64,000 bases of DNA from Cranoglanis bouderius (GCA_023630585.1 CM042535.1:30882399-30946398), one strand, 5' to 3'; shown: positions 1 through 12,102, counted from the stretch's first letter. Notes: a model not told the origin generated them from the sequence alone. Numbers and translations: made by a program.

Positions 1-174
1 TACTCTCAGCTCTACTGTCTGCTATCTGTCTTTTCTGGCATTTTATTTTCCTAGTATGCCATCTTTAAGTTCCTCTTAATTTGTTAGGGCACTTTTCTTC
101 AAGATTTAGTATTATGCAAATTGTGCACTGATTAGTTTAGCCCCAAATCCCCAAGTTACCTGTCACCTGTTTTT

Positions 175-210
175 CTTTATTTTATTTATTTATTTATTTA
201 TTTATTTTTT
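175..210. repeat. (TTTA)n microsatellite
   Basis: Short run of TTTA units in AT-rich DNA. It could be the tail of an old retroposon, but no body is recognisable next to it. Confidence 0.8.
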
Positions 211-874
211 TACATTATATGATATTATGCCATCAATACTATATTTCATAATGAACTAGTTAGTAATAACTAGAACATCAACATAAAATAGAACTAATAT
301 GTTTATTTAAGGCAAATCGCTTGCATAAACACTTGCATTTATATCACATATTCTTCCATATACTCACATTTATATCACAGCTAAACATAACTGAGAGTTA
401 AGTCTATGGACAAACCTAAAGTTAACCTAAACCTATCCTCAGTTGGTCTGATGTCATTTGAGAACCAATCATCACTGCATTTAGGATACAAGTTTTTCTG
501 CATAGTTGACTACATTCTGGCACCACATTATCAAGATGTCACTACTTACACATTGGATTTGACAACTGGAGATACAGTACTTGGATACATGAGAAGTAAA
601 AAGCAAAACCTTAAGAAACCACAAGATCCAGAGATTGGTATCCTCATATCCAGTTATGGCCTTTGATGCAGGTGACACAGAATACAATCCAAACAGAAAG
701 CTAATAATGGAGCTGACACTGAAACAACTTAAGACTCTGCTACACTTGAGAGCTATAGTAAGAATAGCAAGCCACAACTATGATACAATTTTGCAAATAT
801 AGTTACATGAATTTGCAAGCAACACAAGTCATTCAATCACCTCAACAGGTAATAGCATAACAGAACACTTAGAT
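211..874. other. AT-rich unannotated stretch
   Basis: An 86-codon open frame at 406-666 resembles nothing I recognise and has no splice or codon-bias support. I see no gene or clear repeat here. Confidence 0.5.
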
Positions 875-1014
875 AGACATTCATTCATCTTCAGCACTTT
901 ATCCTGGTCAAGGTCACAGTGGATCTAGAGCTTATCCTGGGAACACTAGCCATGAGGTGGCAATACACCATGGGTCAGATGCCAGTCCATTGCTGGGCAC
1001 ACACAAACACACAT

Positions 1015-1090
<76 letters not shown>

Positions 1091-1135
1091 TTAACACCTA
1101 GGGGCAATTTAGCATAACCAATGCCAGTTCACCTG
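875..1135 (+). repeat. SINE-like interspersed repeat with (CA)n
   Basis: Carries the phrases of a dispersed family seen again near 6095, 12415 and 40790: 'aaggtcacagtggatc', 'gatgccagtccattg' and 'acctaggggcaattta'. A pure (CA)n tract at about 1018-1090 interrupts it. The copy at 40790-41118 has a tRNA-like head in the opposite orientation, so the family is probably a tRNA-derived SINE. This copy lacks a readable head. Confidence 0.65.
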
Positions 1136-1197
1136 TTTTACTGTAGGTCAACATCAGCTTTATATATAATTTACATATAGATATAATTACATATACA

Positions 1198-1362
1198 TAC
1201 AGTACTGTGCAAAAGTTTATGCAAAAGTGCATTTAATTTTGTGCTAGAAAACTAATGTTTAGGAATCTAAAATGTTTTTTGTACTGACCTGATAATGTAG
1301 AAGTCATAAAATAAAATATCTATAAGAAAAAATGGTGTCTAAAACTTTAGCACAGTACTGTA
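1198..1362. mobile_element. 165-bp MITE with TA ends
   Basis: The ends are inverted repeats of about 20 bp: TACAGTACTGTGCAAAAGTT on the left and AAAACTTTAGCACAGTACTG followed by TA on the right. Both are flanked by TA, the target of Tc1/mariner elements. There is no coding capacity, so it is a non-autonomous element presumably moved by a mariner-type transposase. Confidence 0.85.
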
Positions 1363-1720
1363 TAATCTCCATGACATGAATCTCCTTATTTGCTTCTTAA
1401 ATACACAAAATAGTTTTAATGTATAAACACTGCTGAACTATACTTGAATATACAAGTTGTGTATATTCAATTGAAGCATGGCAGTGGTAGCATTATGAGT
1501 TACCACTGGCCTCTGGATTGCTTTTCTGACTAAGACCCTCCTTACCCAGGTACTTGTGGTGGACAACCTCCTCTAGGAAGTCATGGCTGTTCCATAGTCA
1601 TTTATTTTTTAAAATAATGGATTTAATAGTACTAGACAGAATGTCACAATTTTGGATGTTTGGATGTCAAATCAGATTTGGGACATTTTTTGATAACAAA
1701 ATATTTTTCTAGTCTGTTCT

Positions 1721-1750
<30 letters not shown>

Positions 1751-1754
<4 letters not shown>

Positions 1755-1836
1755 ATGCTGTTTGTTTAGGTGTGTTGTCTACAAAACTCAGGAACAGGTG
1801 TATCTACATTGAGATCATGTTCTTGTTTAGTTACAC
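1751..1836 (+). repeat. 86-bp direct repeat, copy 1
   Basis: Matches 2151-2236 at 84 of 86 positions, starting 'tatgatgctgtttgtttagg' and ending at 'ttacac'. The pair brackets a 314-bp insert. Confidence 0.95.
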
Positions 1837-2150
1837 TTTTTTTTTTTTTTTTTATTAAACAAAATACGTCCACAAACAATTAACCAGATTCAATGTCCAT
1901 ACATCATCAAAATGCCATTTTTTTTCCAACAAAATCAAAGTCAATCCTGAAAAATAAGAAAAAATACAAAACAGTGCCCAAACTTCACCTAAACATTTTC
2001 ACACAAAATTAAAATTTCATTATAACATTTATCACCAATAACTTTGTCAAATCATAACAAAAGAAAAGCATTTTCACAAATAATAATACCAATCAATACT
2101 GAACAAAAAAAACCCAAACATTTTCACTACACATTTTTTTAAATTTTTTT
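1837..2150 (-). mobile_element. Poly(T)-headed retroposed insert
   Basis: On the minus strand this reads as an AT-rich body ending in a poly(A) tail, as expected for a reverse-transcribed 3' end. It lies exactly between the two 86-bp direct repeats. The parent sequence is not recognised. Confidence 0.55.
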
Positions 2151-2236
2151 TATGATGCTGTTTGTTTAGGTGTGTTGTCTACAAAACTCAGGAACAGGTG
2201 TATTTACATTGAGATCATGTTCCTGTTTAGTTACAC
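2151..2236 (+). repeat. 86-bp direct repeat, copy 2
   Basis: Second copy of 1751-1836. It continues into the rest of the host transposon fragment (towards 2391). Confidence 0.95.
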
Positions 2237-2396
2237 ATAGTTGAACTCCATTCAACTAATTCTGTGAATTCAACTAATTCTAAAGGCAACTGGTTGCACC
2301 AGAACTAATTTGGGTGTTTCACAGTAAGGGGGTGAATATCTTCTTATGCAATCACAACTATCAAGGGTTTTTTGTAATGTAAATCATTTTAGTATA

Positions 2397-2651
2397 TGTG
2401 GAGGCGTTGGCGGAGCCGGAGAAAGCGAGTGGTAAGGTTTACACACATGCGCCTCGAGAGAGAGAGAGAAAGAGATGCCGGCACAGAGCCACATGTGTGC
2501 GTGCGTGTGTGTGTGTGTGTGTGTGTGTATGTTTGGGAAATAAAAGAAAAACCCACAGACCGAACGAAAAAGAAATAAATAAAAGTGTGTAAGTTAGATT
2601 AAGCCTGCCTCCCTTCTGGTTCCTCCGTACCCGAACCTTAAAAGTGTTACA
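2397..2651 (+). mobile_element. Solo LTR (255 bp) with GTATA target duplication
   Basis: Starts TGTGGAGG and ends GTGTTACA, i.e. TG...CA ends. It is flanked on both sides by GTATA (2392-2396 and 2652-2656). It contains (GA)n and (GT)n tracts and AATAAA-like signals near 2575, a typical LTR layout. No internal region is attached, so it is best read as a solo LTR left by recombination. Superfamily not proven; Gypsy is likely. Confidence 0.8.
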
Positions 2652-2670
2652 GTATATTAATTTAGTATAT

Positions 2671-2980
2671 TGAGTACATCAGGGGGACAGCACATGTGAG
2701 ATGTTTTGGAGACAAAGTTAGAGAGGCCAGGTTGAGATGGTTTGGACATGTTCAAAGGAGGGAGAGTGAATATATCGGTAAAAGGATGCTGAGATTAGAG
2801 CTGCCAGGCAGGAGGCCGAGGGGAAGACCAAAGAGGAGGTTTATGGATGTAGTGAAGGAAGACATGAAGGTAGTCGGTCTGAGAGAAGAGGATGCAGGGG
2901 ATAGGGCTAGATGGAGGCAGATGATTCGCTGTGGCGACCCCTGAAGGGAACAGCCGAAAGGAAAAGAAGAAGAAGAAGAA
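2671..2980 (+). mobile_element. 5'-truncated RTE-type LINE, 3' end
   Basis: Nearly identical to the 3' end of the longer LINE at 41919-44558, ending in the same (GAA)n tail. The frame at 2696-2944 encodes a RWFGHVQRRE-like segment and a basic tail (GRPKRR), typical of the extreme C-terminus of RTE reverse transcriptases. Loss of the 5' end is the usual result of incomplete target-primed reverse transcription. Confidence 0.9.
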
Positions 2981-2984
2981 CCCC

Positions 2985-3414
2985 TGCATCTGGATCCCGA
3001 CATATAACCCAAATTAAGTCCATAAAAGTTTTAAGGGGTAGAATGCTTCTGAGAGGCATTGTACTAGTGCAATACCTGAAGTTACTGTGTATATCCAACA
3101 TAATATTATGGACTAATAAATATTCTGTTATGGTGTTCTTTTGTTAATTGGGATCAAAACTTTAAACAGATGAGACAAAGGTAAATCTCCATAAATGTGA
3201 TATAAAACCTAAACAGGAAGAAAGGGCCATTCAAAAGCAATCTGTGCTTCATGCTAACTTCTATAACTCCCTTTTGTGATGATGTAACTAAAGTGGAAGG
3301 TTGTATGTTTACATTGGTTGTGGAAATATTTCGTCTGTCTGTTTGCAAGAAAATGCTTCCAGGTGCGCTGTGGGTTTACTATCCAGCATGAAGACTGTTT
3401 CCCATAACACATTG
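2985..3414. other. Intergenic DNA, nothing recognised
   Basis: Short overlapping open frames on both strands without similarity or splice signals. No repeat recognised. Confidence 0.4.
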
Positions 3415-3600
3415 TTTTCAGTTTATATTTACATTTATTTATTTGGCAGATGCTTTGATCCAAAACAGCTTACAAGTGAATACAATTCAAGGACAGTGCT
3501 GAGCAGTTGAAGGTTAAGGGGCAAAGGGGCCAATAGTGAACTGACAATCTTCTAGTCACAAGCACAGGACCTTATTCACTAAGCCACCATGACCCTTTGT
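3415..3600 (-). repeat. tRNA-derived SINE copy, diverged
   Basis: Contains 'tttggcagatgctttgatcc', the core of a dispersed SINE also present near 29924, 53533 and 58740. It ends in a tRNA-like segment readable on the minus strand (TGGCTTAGTGAATAAGG as A box). Confidence 0.7.
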
Positions 3601-4194
3601 TTTGTAGTCAGGTTTGCACTGATGTGCCAAGTTTTGGGTAGTGGTTTGCAGATGAGTTGCATTAAGTGTGCTGCTGTTTGTTTATAATGAAAACCTGTAG
3701 CCATACTAACCATTTGTGGATAAAATTGGACGACCGTGAGCTGTGCCTAAAATCATTGATACTATGAGCTAATGATTAAATTGATATGTTTGTATTAATC
3801 TAGAAGCTAAAATAGATTATTACATAGACCACCATTTAAGTGGGTTCATATACATCAAATTCATTACATTTATCTGCAGTTTTTAAAGTATAAAAATGGT
3901 GAATTGTTAACAAGTGTCAGAGTTCAGTACTACTATCACAATTAGCTAACTTAAACATATGTATAGTTTTGAGACAGAGGGAAAAGCAAACTAACATGGC
4001 AAACTGTGCAAGACCATCTCTGCTTGAGCCTTTGTTGTGAAAGTGATTGTGATAGTCTCCTCCTGAACAATCGAAACATTAAAAAAAATGTCTTGCTTTG
4101 CAGAGTAGCAGTTTTCACAAAAGAGTAAGAGTATATTTTTATGGAATGGTATTTTTGGGGGGGATGTTTCTACCTAAAGTCAATATAATTAAAG

Positions 4195-4378
4195 TCAGTA
4201 TGGTAGTGGAAGTTCAGTGATTCTGTTCTAATAATCATAAGGTCATAAATTCAAACCTTAGGACTTTCAGTAAGCCCTCTGTTGGTTTTTCAAGCAAGCC
4301 GTTAACCTTTATTGGTTATATGCTTGGTTTCTGCCTCACTTGGCTGTTGCTTTGGATTAAATGGCAATTCAGTTACTT
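4195..4378 (+). repeat. Old copy of the same SINE
   Basis: Shows 'aaggtcataaattcaaacct' (B-box region), then 'gccgttaaccttt' and 'ttgctttggat' in the order found in the better copy at 58740-58918. Heavily diverged. Confidence 0.55.
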
Positions 4379-4383
4379 AGAAC

Positions 4384-5625
4384 CAGAATTCCAAAAAAGT
4401 TGGGATGCTGTGTAAAATGTAAATAAAAACAGAATGCAATGATTGGCAAATCTCATAAACATATGTTTTTTCACAATAGAACATAGAAAACATATCAAAT
4501 GTTTAAACTGAGGAAATATACCATTTTAAGGAAAATATCAGGTAATTTTTAATTTGATGGCAGCAACACATCTAAAAAAAAAGTTGGAACAGGGCCATGT
4601 TTACCACTGTGTAGCATCCCTTCTTCTTTTAACAACAGTCCGTACACGTCTGGGAAATGAGGAGACCAGTTGCTGGAGTTTTAGGAGAGGAATGTTGTCC
4701 CATTCGTGTCTGATACAGGATTCTAGCTGCTCAACAGTCCTGGGTCTTCTTTGTCGTATTTTTCATTTCATGATACACCAAATGTTTTCAATTGGTGAAA
4801 GGTCTGGACTGCAGGGAGGCCAGTTCAGCACCCGGACTCTTCTACAATGAAGCCATGCTGTTGTAATAGATGCAGTATGTGGTTTAGCCTTGTCTTGCTG
4901 AAATATGCAAGACCTTCCCTGAAAAAGACGTCTGGAAGGAAGCATATGTTGCTCTAAAACCTGTATATACCTTCCAGCATTGATGGTGCCTTTCCAGATG
5001 TGCAAGCTGCCCATTCCATAGGCACTAATGTACCCCCATACCACCAGAGATGCAGGGTTTTGAACTGAGTGCTGATAACAAGCCAGATGGTCCCTATCCT
5101 CTTTAGTCCAGAGCATGCGGTGTCCATGGTTTCCAAAAAGAATTTCAAATTTCGATTCGTCTGACCACAGAACAGTTTCCACTTTGCCTCAGTCCATTTT
5201 AAATGAGCTTTGGCCCAGAGAAGACAGCGGCGTCGAAGTCTTCACAATTTTATGTTAAAGAACATTATTCTGAAATTGTTCCACAATTTGTAGATGCAGT
5301 TTTTTTCAGATTGATGAACCTCCAATCATGTTAGTGACCTGTTGCCAGTTAACCTAATTAGTTGCAAAAGGTTCCTCCAGCTGTTTCTTTTTAGTAACAT
5401 TTACTTTTCCTGCCTTTTGTTACCCCCACCCCAACTTTTTTGAGACGTGTTGCGGCCATCAAATTCAAGATTACCTTAATTTTTTCTTTAAAAAATCCTC
5501 AGTTTAAACATTTGGTATGTTTTCTCCGTTCTATTGTGAATAACATATGGGTTTATGAGATTTGCAAATCATTGCATTCTGTTTTTATTTACATTTACAG
5601 TGCCCCAACTTTTTTGGATTTTGGG
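4384..5625 (-). mobile_element. Tc1-like transposon (family A)
   Basis: Bounded by inverted repeats of about 85 bp that begin 'ccaaaaaagttggga' on the left and end 'cccaacttttttgga' on the right. It contains a transposase remnant on the minus strand. Other pieces of the same family lie at 22265-22665, 44640-45057 and 46194-46590. Confidence 0.9.
4763..5182 (-). pseudogene. Tc1-like transposase, C-terminal catalytic part
   Basis: The 139-residue frame holds the DDE catalytic core of a Tc1-type cut-and-paste transposase. D8 is in WSDESKF, D97 in FQQDKAKPH and E132 in SPIENIW. Thirty-four residues separate the second D and the E, the DD34E spacing of Tc1. The N-terminal paired-like DNA-binding domain is missing from this frame, and downstream sequence is disrupted, so it is a dead copy. 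The element's own inverted repeats enclose it. Family assignment is secure; activity is not expected. Confidence 0.9.
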
Positions 5626-5639
5626 TTGTAAAAATAAAT

Positions 5640-6090
5640 GCCAATTCATGCCAAACACATCGCGTGAAGCATCTCATCAAGACATTAATTTGTATTTTTT
5701 TCACTTGTGCGTAAGTAAAGCACAAACACAGTAGAAATCCACTGAAAACACAAAACCACACTTTCTATATGCTGTGCACTTAAAAAAAAAAAGTCATAAT
5801 CTACAACAATGTGTGTGGAACCTGTAGTTAAATTTTTCTTTACTGTATATACTCATTTTACACCAACACTGGGAATCAAAATTAACACAAATATATTAGT
5901 TGTTCACTGTCCCATATCAATATCAATGTCTCATATCAATGTTTTAGGTGAACAGTTTTCTAATTACAGCTGGAAGATCACGACAGAAAAATAAGCTTAG
6001 TAATGAAGGCTCAAGAGCCAACAATTAGATATCTGTGTTTTTCTTCTTCATTTGATTTGTGCTTTACATCCAGTATTTATCCCTGCTTAA
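5640..6090. other. Intergenic DNA, nothing recognised
   Basis: AT-rich, with short frames only. No splice-supported exon and no named repeat seen. Confidence 0.4.
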
Positions 6091-6094
6091 TGAC

Positions 6095-6375
6095 ACCCAC
6101 TCACTTTCACTAAACACTTTATACTAGTAAAGGTCACAGTGGATCCAAAGCCTATAGGGGAATGCTGGGCAAAGGGTGGGATACACCCTGGACAGGATGC
6201 CAGTCTATTTCAGGGCACAATGCGCACACACACAGCACTCATTCACACCTAGGGGCCATTTAGCCTGGCCAATTCACTAGCATGTTTTTGGAAGATGAGA
6301 GGAAACTGGAGAACTGGAGGAAATCCATGCAGACACAAGGAGAAACCGTGTACAGAATGTAATGTAACCTGAGCT
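6095..6375 (+). repeat. SINE-like repeat copy
   Basis: Same order of phrases as 875-1135: 'aaggtcacagtggatcc', 'gatgccagtctatt', 'acctaggggccattta', then 'atgagaggaaactggag'. No coding content. Confidence 0.65.
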
Positions 6376-7430
6376 TAGGATCCTGAGACACATCCAGTGT
6401 GTATGGACTGAGGTAAGAATAAAAATGTTCTTCAGTATATTGATAACAGATCAAGAGACAGACAAAAAGAGGAGGGTTTTTTGCAACATATAATTATGCT
6501 CACTTTTATTTTATAATTATATAATTATTGCCACATTAGATGATTATTTATTTGTTTGTTTCTTTGTTCTTTTAGCCATCCATACATCTATCTATCTATC
6601 CATACATTCATTCATTTAATATAATCAGAACAATTACCTCCACAGGCACAAGGGCAGGCTTAGTGGGCATTAAGCCTTCAAGTGAAATTCTTGTGAATTC
6701 AATGAAATTGCATTTGCTCATTTGAATTTCTTTGAACTTTTATGTGACCACACTTCCAGGGAAGTACTTAAGGATAAAAGTATTGTGGATTTACCATTGA
6801 ATGCACTGTCAGAATGGTAGGATTACTGTCTCGGTTTGCTTAACCTCTTCACCTGCTCTATAGTTGGGGTCACAGTTGCACGAATGCAAGTGTCCTTAGC
6901 CCGATTAGTTTACAAGTCATCAAGCACACTGAGGACACAAGCTCACTAAAGCCACAGTGTCCATGATGGCACTCTAAGGAAAGTTTTTCTGAGGTGAAAT
7001 TTCCCTTCCTTTATATTGTCCACTACCTCATGACAATTGATTTGCCAGCAATAATGGTCTAGGTACATAGCAGCTGTGTTTAGATATGTATATACACACT
7101 TGTAGGCTCTTTTGCAAAGTAGTTCACATATCAAGTGATCTTCATCTAATAAAGCTGAGTCTTCCAAGAATGATATCATATCATATATTTGCCAACAAAC
7201 AACAATCAACTAATTCAACCATAAATTGTTATATTAGTTTTCTTATCTCTGTAAAGACTGCAAAGTGCCACAGAGCCATATGCCACAAATGGCAACGCAA
7301 TTAGCATATTGCTGACAGTATATTGAATGAAACAAAATAATTGTTTTAAAGAAATCAAAGCATTTCTGATATAATTTTTACTGCACTCTGGTACTGTTGT
7401 TTTTGTATTCTTATCATACTGACACTCTTA
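6376..7430. other. Intergenic DNA
   Basis: Contains a short (ATCT)n run near 6588. No gene or clear transposon recognised. Confidence 0.4.
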
Positions 7431-7484
7431 TTGTTACATTTATATTTCTATATTCTCACACATTCTCATATATTCTTACTTATC

Positions 7485-7562
7485 ATGCTGCTTTCTTTAA
7501 TTTCCCATGAGGTATTAATAAATGTTTATCTTATCTTATCTTGTCTCATCTTATCTCATCAG
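7485..7562 (+). repeat. LINE-like 3' tail with (TTATC)n
   Basis: 'taataaatgtttatcttatc' followed by TTATC-type pentamers resembles the 3' ends of several fish LINEs. The body is not recognisable upstream. Confidence 0.4.
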
Positions 7563-7724
7563 TCTCACAGAAGAAATATTCACATCTATGAATGTCAACC
7601 AACCTTGTCATAAAGTTTGTGTTTTTTAAACAGACTCTTTTCTCTTCAGCTGTTCTAATGATCCTAGGCCACAATAGCACAGCCAACAGAGTCACTGGCC
7701 ATAGTGGAGGACTTCATGTATTAG

Positions 7725-7985
7725 GGTGGTTGGGTTTATTCTCTGCGAGAGGGTAATGAATTCAACAATCTGGGAAAAGCCTTGGAGTACTGCTGCTGCT
7801 CCTGCAAGTTGAGTGGAGCCAATTGAGCTGGTTTGGGCACCTTACAAGGATGCATCCTGGTCGGCTATCATTAGAGCTATGTCAGGCATCTCAGGGCAGA
7901 TCAAGAACTCGCTGGAGAGATTATATCAATTGGCTTGGGAATGTCTGGGGATCTCCCAGGAGGAGTAGGAATCTGTGGTTGTAGA
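7725..7985 (+). mobile_element. LINE coding remnant (Rex-like)
   Basis: Translates in broken frames to phrases such as GRSRTRWRDY and PRRS, resembling the 3' coding end of Rex-type LINEs of fish. It has stops and no tail. Low certainty on the family. Confidence 0.4.
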
Positions 7986-8224
7986 TGGAATAGTCTGGAC
8001 TGACCTTTTCAGTCTGTGGTGCAAATTTATCAACTCCCAGACCAGAAAAATAAAGCAAATCCTGCTAAAATAATTACATTCCTTAACCTGATCAGGCAAA
8101 TCAGGCACACTGCACTGTGCTCATAGCCCTCCTCTTCCTGACAGTCTGTCTCTTGTGTACTCTTCATGTCTTAATTGAACTCAGCCATTAATAATTCACA
8201 ACTGAGAAAATGATTAAAATCCTT

Positions 8225-8830
8225 TTATTTAACAACAGGTAGAATAACCTCCACTAAACGGTTCTTGTAGCTGCAGATGAGACTTGCACAGTGAGGAGGA
8301 ATTTGAGATGATTACACCCTACAGTAAGCTATTTCAGTTCAGTAACATTCTAGTTCAATTCAATTTACCAGGATTTCTTGCATGTACAGCCTTTTTCAAG
8401 TCATGCAGTAGCATCTGAAATGGGGTACAGTCTGGACTCATAGTTGGTCATTATAAAAATAATTTAATGTAGGTCTACTTGTGTGTTTTGGTTCAATGTA
8501 TTTGTGCATCATCCAAGCACTACCCTGACATTCTCCTGTAAACTTTCTTGCTACAATTTTGGATTCATTGTTCCCTCAATAATAGCAAGCTGTCCAGGCC
8601 CTGAGTCAGCGTAGCATCCCAAAACCATGACTCCTGCTTGTCCTCCTTGTCCTCTGAAATGTGTTGGTTCACATCAACACATCTTTCCTAAGTAGAGCAG
8701 ACACTGTGAGTAACCAGACTTTATGTGTCTTTTTTAGAGCCTGACTCCAATTTACCTCGAATTTATGTGCCTGTTAGCCCAGAGGTTCACATACTTTTTA
8801 AAACCTAGAATGTAAATGTTTGAACTATAT
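8225..8830. mobile_element. Decayed DNA-transposon remnant
   Basis: Prose-like phrases such as 'agcatcccaaaaccatgact' and 'ttggttcacatcaacaca' resemble degenerate transposase sequence on the minus strand. No intact frame, and termini are not clear. Confidence 0.35.
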
Positions 8831-10227
8831 ATTCAGTTTGAGAAAAACAAGTGCAATCTTGTAAAACATGCGTGCTTCAGGATTCACGCAAACAGCTCGG
8901 ATGTTGAAAACAGGTTTCAGCGGAAGAGGTTACTGAAGATGGATGAGCAAAAGAATGAGTAAAGACTTTGCCTACAAATAAATAAAATAAAATAAAACGG
9001 CGGACATATGCGGGTCGGCTCTCAGCATTCGCCTATCTATTTTGAACTATCAAAATACTCCACCGAAAACATTGAAAGTTGGCTAATTCCATATTTGTGT
9101 ATTTATTGTAGTTTTATACACTATATCACGCTATTTGTTTATCAGTAGGGAACGCAGTATTCAATATTGGTCCTCAGTATAAATATATAGCATATAAATT
9201 AAATAATGTTAATTAAGGTCAATAATCATAGCAGCGTCTCATTTTAATAAGTAGAAAAATATATTCGAAAATGAATGAATAAACATTTCATGCAATAGAT
9301 GAAAGAAAATAACTTAAGGTTATTTAGCAGGTATTTAGCATACCTACCTAAAGCCTCAATAATCTATTGACTGAGTTAAATCAAATAGGCCTATAATATT
9401 TTTTGGCTGTTAATCGTTTACTGTGTGCATTTCATAATCCAGATGTGTTTAAAATAATAATTAGCATTTTCCCCCATTTGGCCAAATAGAAATTTCATTT
9501 AAATCAGGTTTTAATTATCGAAATACAAACGATCTGTTTAAATATTTTTTAAAACATATATTAATCATTAGATTAGATTTAGATTTTCTACTAAAATTAA
9601 GTTATAGGCTACAGATGTACAGATGTGGAATAAATTATTTGTTTTATTGTTTAACATATCTCTAGCTTAGTGGCTGGCCAGTGTAAAAGTGGGGAGGAAA
9701 ATACTGATTGTGAGTATGTAGAGGTCTTACCAACTTCCTAAAAAAAAAAATACAAAATTCATATAAAATGAAGGCATATCACATTTGAAACAGGTTTTGC
9801 ACCGAACTCAAATAATGTTTCCCCTTTTGTCCATGTTTTATGTGAACCACACAATTACAAATCTCCGTGCTGCAGTTCAGTTTGTAATATTACGGACAGT
9901 TGAGGTTAAAGATTGTGTTCGCACTTGTTTATTTCCTTACAACTACATTTGTTGGAAATGTGACAGAATTGTGTCTTCTTCCACAGGTGCTGAGCAGTGA
10001 TTTTGATTAATCATCATTATTAGCCATACATTAATAAATTCCTTATAGACTACATTTCCCCTTTGTGTGACGTTTATTTGAGAATACAGTATTTATCCCT
10101 TTTAACACAATTAACCTTTCATTAGTAGTTCTTTTTTTTTTTTTGACAATAGGTCTAAAATCGAGAAAAAGCTATAAACAACTTGACTACACCTAATATC
10201 TGGTTTAAATTAGACTAGGCCTAAATG
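8831..10227. other. AT-rich flank of the foxg1 region
   Basis: No gene recognised. Sequence is AT-rich with scattered ATTA and TAAT motifs. Possible noncoding regulatory DNA, not provable here. Confidence 0.35.

Positions 10228-10268
<41 letters not shown>
10228..10268. repeat. (ATT)n microsatellite
   Basis: Uninterrupted ATT trinucleotide run. Confidence 0.95.
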
Positions 10269-10269
10269 C

Positions 10270-10870
10270 TTTAATCATATTTGTAATGCAAGTATTTTTT
10301 TTAACAAAAATTAGCTTTTAGTGTTATCATCACTCAATACAGCTTATGTACGTGAATTAATTGTGAAAACTGAAAGAGTCCAGCTGTGCACAGAGGCGAA
10401 TACAGCGGTGCAGGAGAGGTCACTCCAAAGCATCAATATAACTTCAAATCAGCAGTGAAGTGAAAAGAAAAGCGAAACTCTGTTATTTGACGGCCAGCAG
10501 AAGGCTGAATTACTGTTAGCATCATTAGCATTTTAATAAGCATTTAGATTAGCCCTAAAAAGTCCTTGAACTGAATATAATTAGAAGTGACAGGCCGTGC
10601 CAGCGATCTACGTGGACCATTAGTGTTGGCACGAAATGCTGCGCGTGCTGCTGGGCATGCGCACTTTGTAGTTTGTTCTGTTAGCTTTTAACGTACACCC
10701 TCAGGAAATGTTCTTCCTCTTACGGAAACCTCGAAGGTTCTATGTAGGACCATATAACAGAGTGTTGCCTTGTCACAAAGGGCTTCAGGTGGAACACTTT
10801 ATAGGAATCTGAGAACTGATATTATCCAGTGAACCTTTAAAGAACTACTGAAAAACAATTTTAATAATAA
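10270..10870. other. Unique-looking noncoding DNA downstream of foxg1
   Basis: Less repetitive than its surroundings. Contains the dyad GTGCCA...TGGCAC (about 10600-10636) and repeated ATTAGCAT-type motifs near 10520-10560. It could be a conserved element; no gene is visible. Confidence 0.3.
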
Positions 10871-10877
10871 TATAGTC

Positions 10878-10878
<1 letters not shown>

Positions 10879-10930
<52 letters not shown>

Positions 10931-10982
10931 TAGTCTAATAATAATAATAATAAGAAGAAGAAGAAGAAGAATAACAATAATA
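10879..10982. repeat. (AAT)n and (AAG)n compound microsatellite
   Basis: AAT runs separated by repeated 'tatagtcta', then AAG units. Confidence 0.95.
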
Positions 10983-11018
10983 AATTTATGGTTGGGGAAT
11001 TAAATCATAGTTGTTTTT

Positions 11019-11135
<117 letters not shown>

Positions 11136-11139
11136 TGTG

Positions 11140-12100
11140 TGTGTGCTACATGGAGTTCTTTCTGACAGCGAAACAGTTATAGGGTTCTTTCAGGGTCTAG
11201 TGTAGTGCTTGAATCTCGTGATTTGGGTAGCTACGGGAAGTTCAGGAGAGTGAGATTAAGAGAGATATAACATGTAAACATTTTCGGTCGATTAAATAAA
11301 TCTGCAGTTGTCTAAACACTAAAACAGACCAAACACCTGCCTGTGAGCCTAACAAAATATTTATCTGTTATGTTAAAACACAATTCTATCACGAGTGGAA
11401 TTACACAGTGTAAAATGCATAATGACTTATTTGAATAAATGGGTAATATAAATTGATAATGAATCTATGAATGTTTGCGGTTTTTAGCACTGACTGTGCA
11501 AAAACAACAACAGCAATAACAAAAGCATATACTGTATATCCATATCCTTATATATACGTAAGGTACCCAGTGGACAAAATGAGACATCTCTTACAATTTA
11601 TTTGTTTGCCTTTGTCCCACAGTGTATCAGTACGCTATAAAATCCTTTGTTTTCGGGGGAAACGAAAATAAACCCCGAAATTGACCTTTATTAGGTCTAT
11701 AGGCCTAAAAAGTAAGCAGAAGTGCAATTAAGGATAAACAGCTCAGCAACTGTAATAAAATATATTCATTGTAAACACGTGAAATTTATGAACAAGCCTC
11801 ATTTGTATCAATAGAAATTGAAGGACAATGTTTGTGGTATAGTTTATGTGTAGGCTTACTCTCTTTATAATGACACGGTGCTTTAAATGAGCTTTCAAAA
11901 ACAGATATAACAGTCTTCCCTTGGTCTGGTTTTAGTTCAATAGACACAGTCTAATGAAATCGCTTAGTGGATAATTTAAGCACCACCTTCTAGTGTATGA
12001 AATTAAAACACGCTAATGTCCGCTTACACATAAAATATATAGGATATAGTTTCAAATCTAAAATCTTTAATATTCTTCTTGTTGCTGCTATTATTACTGT
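11140..12100. other. Intergenic DNA, nothing recognised
   Basis: AT-rich, with no repeat family or gene recognised. Confidence 0.4.
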
Positions 12101-12102
12101 TG

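Larger units (their letters stand above)
1480..2391 (-). mobile_element. Decayed DNA-transposon fragment, interrupted
   Basis: Phrases such as 'ctggcctctggattgctttt', 'aataatggatttaata' and 'ggcaactggttgcaccagaa' belong to a dispersed fish DNA-transposon family, recognised from general experience. The fragment is split by a poly(T)-headed insert (1837-2150) between two near-identical 86-bp segments. No reading frame survives. Confidence 0.5.

Noticed and set aside
406..666. 86-codon open frame as a small gene
   Set aside because: No recognisable domain, no splice or codon-bias support, and an opposite-strand frame covers much of it.
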